Assembly: GCA_034431815.1 (NCBI GenBank)
Contig: DAOUCS010000170.1
Coordinates: forward strand, 1 to 5,310
Origin: HRBIN29 sp034431815
Lineage (GTDB): Bacteria > Chloroflexota > Dehalococcoidia > Tepidiformales > Tepidiformaceae
Reading direction: 5' to 3'
Length of the DNA: 5,310 nucleotides
Both the position numbers and the translations under genes were made by a program. The notes beneath the pieces were generated by a model. It did no database searches. It was given only the letters and a program-made list of their open reading frames with translations, and was not told the origin of the DNA. Positions 4,742 to 5,310 of the stretch are shown here, one piece after another; position 1 is the first letter of the stretch, and every line of letters begins with the position of its first letter.

Positions 4742-5215
4742 ATGGATCGCGAGGACGGCAGCTGGTACTTCGCGTACGGCTCCAACATGTCCGCCCGCCA
4801 AATGGCGGAGCGCTGCCCGGGCGCACAGGCATTCCGCCCCGCCCGGCTCGAGGGGTATCGGCTCGCGTTCGATCTGCCCAGCCGGTACTGGGGCGGTTGG
4901 GTAGCCGATGTGCTCCCTGACCCTGGTTCGACGGTGTGGGGCGTGCTTTGGCGGCTGCAGCCCGAGCACTGGGTCATCCTCGATGATTACGAAGACGTCG
5001 ACGAGCAGCGGTATCGGCGGCTGACGCTGGAAGTTACGACAGCCGACGGGCGGCCGTTGCGGGCGCAGCTCTACCGGGTGGTGAGCCCCCGAGGGGAAGG
5101 CCGCCCAAGCGCACGCTACCTGGCCACCCTCCTGGAGGGCGCGCGCGAGCACGGCCTGCCGGCGCCGTACGTCGCCTGGCTCGAATCGCTGGGGAGCGAG
5201 GAGGTCGCGCCATGA
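4742..5215 (+). CDS. gamma-glutamylcyclotransferase-like (GGCT/AIG2 fold) protein
   Basis: Members of this fold cleave gamma-glutamyl compounds with release of 5-oxoproline, in glutathione and gamma-glutamyl-amine metabolism; many bacterial members have no tested substrate. The 157-residue chain shows the nucleotide-like loop signature YFAYGSNMS (9-17), then GYRLAFDLPS (38-47). VWGVLWRL (65-72) is the core strand. LDDYEDV (80-86) carries Glu84 at the expected place of the catalytic Glu. The length is normal for single-domain members. The ATG at 4742 is the only good start, since the next Met (residue 16) lies inside the YGSNM motif. Its Shine-Dalgarno is weak (GGGG, 4731-4734). It is divergent from the mutase across 128 bases in which I see no convincing promoter pair or operator. 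Its stop overlaps the next start by ATGA, so the two downstream products are translationally coupled. Confidence 0.88.
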   Translation: MDREDGSWYFAYGSNMSARQMAERCPGAQAFRPARLEGYRLAFDLPSRYWGGWVADVLPDPGSTVWGVLWRLQPEHWVILDDYEDVDEQRYRRLTLEVTTADGRPLRAQLYRVVSPRGEGRPSARYLATLLEGAREHGLPAPYVAWLESLGSEEVAP

Positions 5216-5310
5216 CAGGAGTGCGCGGAGAAACCGCGGCGCCGGTCCGTCCGCCTTCACCCGAAGACATCAATCGGTTCCGGCGAAACCTCCGCGACGA
5301 GGTGGACGGC
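5212..5310 (+). CDS. start of a coupled gene, possibly ferritin-like/VIT1-CCC1-type protein (C-terminus beyond right edge)
   Basis: ATG at 5212 overlaps the previous stop as ATGA and is preceded by a strong GAGGAGGT (5198-5205). The frame is open to the window end, giving 33 residues. After a short Pro-rich lead (residues 1-17) the sequence reads PEDINRFRRNLRDEVDG. This resembles the first helix of rubrerythrin-like ferritin domains that begin VIT1/CCC1-family proteins (typically RYRRNLxDEVDGAxLY...). In those, the Glu helps bind iron and a membrane transporter part may follow. The match covers only one helix, so the family call is tentative; the gene start itself is well supported. Overlap with the cyclotransferase gene implies one transcript and coupled translation. 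Confidence 0.6.
   Translation, partial: MTGVRGETAAPVRPPSPEDINRFRRNLRDEVDG

Noticed and set aside
4268..5260. 330-aa minus-strand frame across the mutase start and the cyclotransferase gene
   Set aside because: It is antisense to YFAYGSNMS and out of frame with the mutase, with no motifs of its own.
1..5310. CRISPR arrays, insertion sequences, attachment sites and long direct repeats
   Set aside because: I saw no regularly spaced repeats, transposase motifs or terminal inverted repeats by eye.

Overview
The window is GC-rich bacterial DNA, mostly single genes on alternating strands, with intact ribosome-binding sites and frequent GTG starts. Three features fit a Chloroflexota (Thermomicrobia-like) genome or a high-GC Bacillota/Actinobacteria lineage: a two-part zinc-ribbon protein with a CxxC-x17-CxxC module, a split-type acyl-CoA mutase, and a c-di-AMP riboswitch. 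This placement is inference and no lineage marker settles it. I see no mobile element, CRISPR array or rRNA.

Left part (1-1160). The window opens inside a cytochrome P450 gene on the minus strand. Its N-terminal 203 residues run from a GTG at 609 and off the left edge. A divergent spacer follows, then a well-conserved c-di-AMP (ydaO/yuaA-class) riboswitch on the plus strand at about 751-878. It is followed by a possible Shine-Dalgarno switching region. The only gene it can serve in cis is an unannotated 59-residue protein with a CPEC...CRRC zinc knuckle (960-1139).

Middle (1161-2906). prs (ribose-phosphate pyrophosphokinase, minus strand) converges tail-to-tail with the small zinc-ribbon gene. 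prs is divergent from a second small zinc-ribbon gene (111 aa, GTG start at 2359). The 256-base spacer between them holds overlapping candidate promoters, a prs leader hairpin, and a three-hairpin leader that could mask the second zinc-ribbon gene's ribosome-binding site. Next come a CAU-anticodon tRNA, best read as tRNA-Ile2, with a -10 box almost touching its 5' end. After it lies a perfect 32-base palindrome that probably terminates transcription from both sides.

Right part (2907-5310). A complete 568-aa methylmalonyl-CoA-mutase-type large subunit lies on the minus strand. It lacks a B12-binding domain, and no small subunit is visible nearby. Divergent from it is a gamma-glutamylcyclotransferase-like gene. 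That gene overlaps by ATGA the start of a further reading frame whose 33 visible residues resemble the N-terminus of a ferritin-like/VIT1-type protein.

The metabolic genes (P450, PRPP synthesis, mutase, cyclotransferase) do not form one pathway. The most notable item is the riboswitch that appears dedicated to a tiny zinc-ribbon protein.
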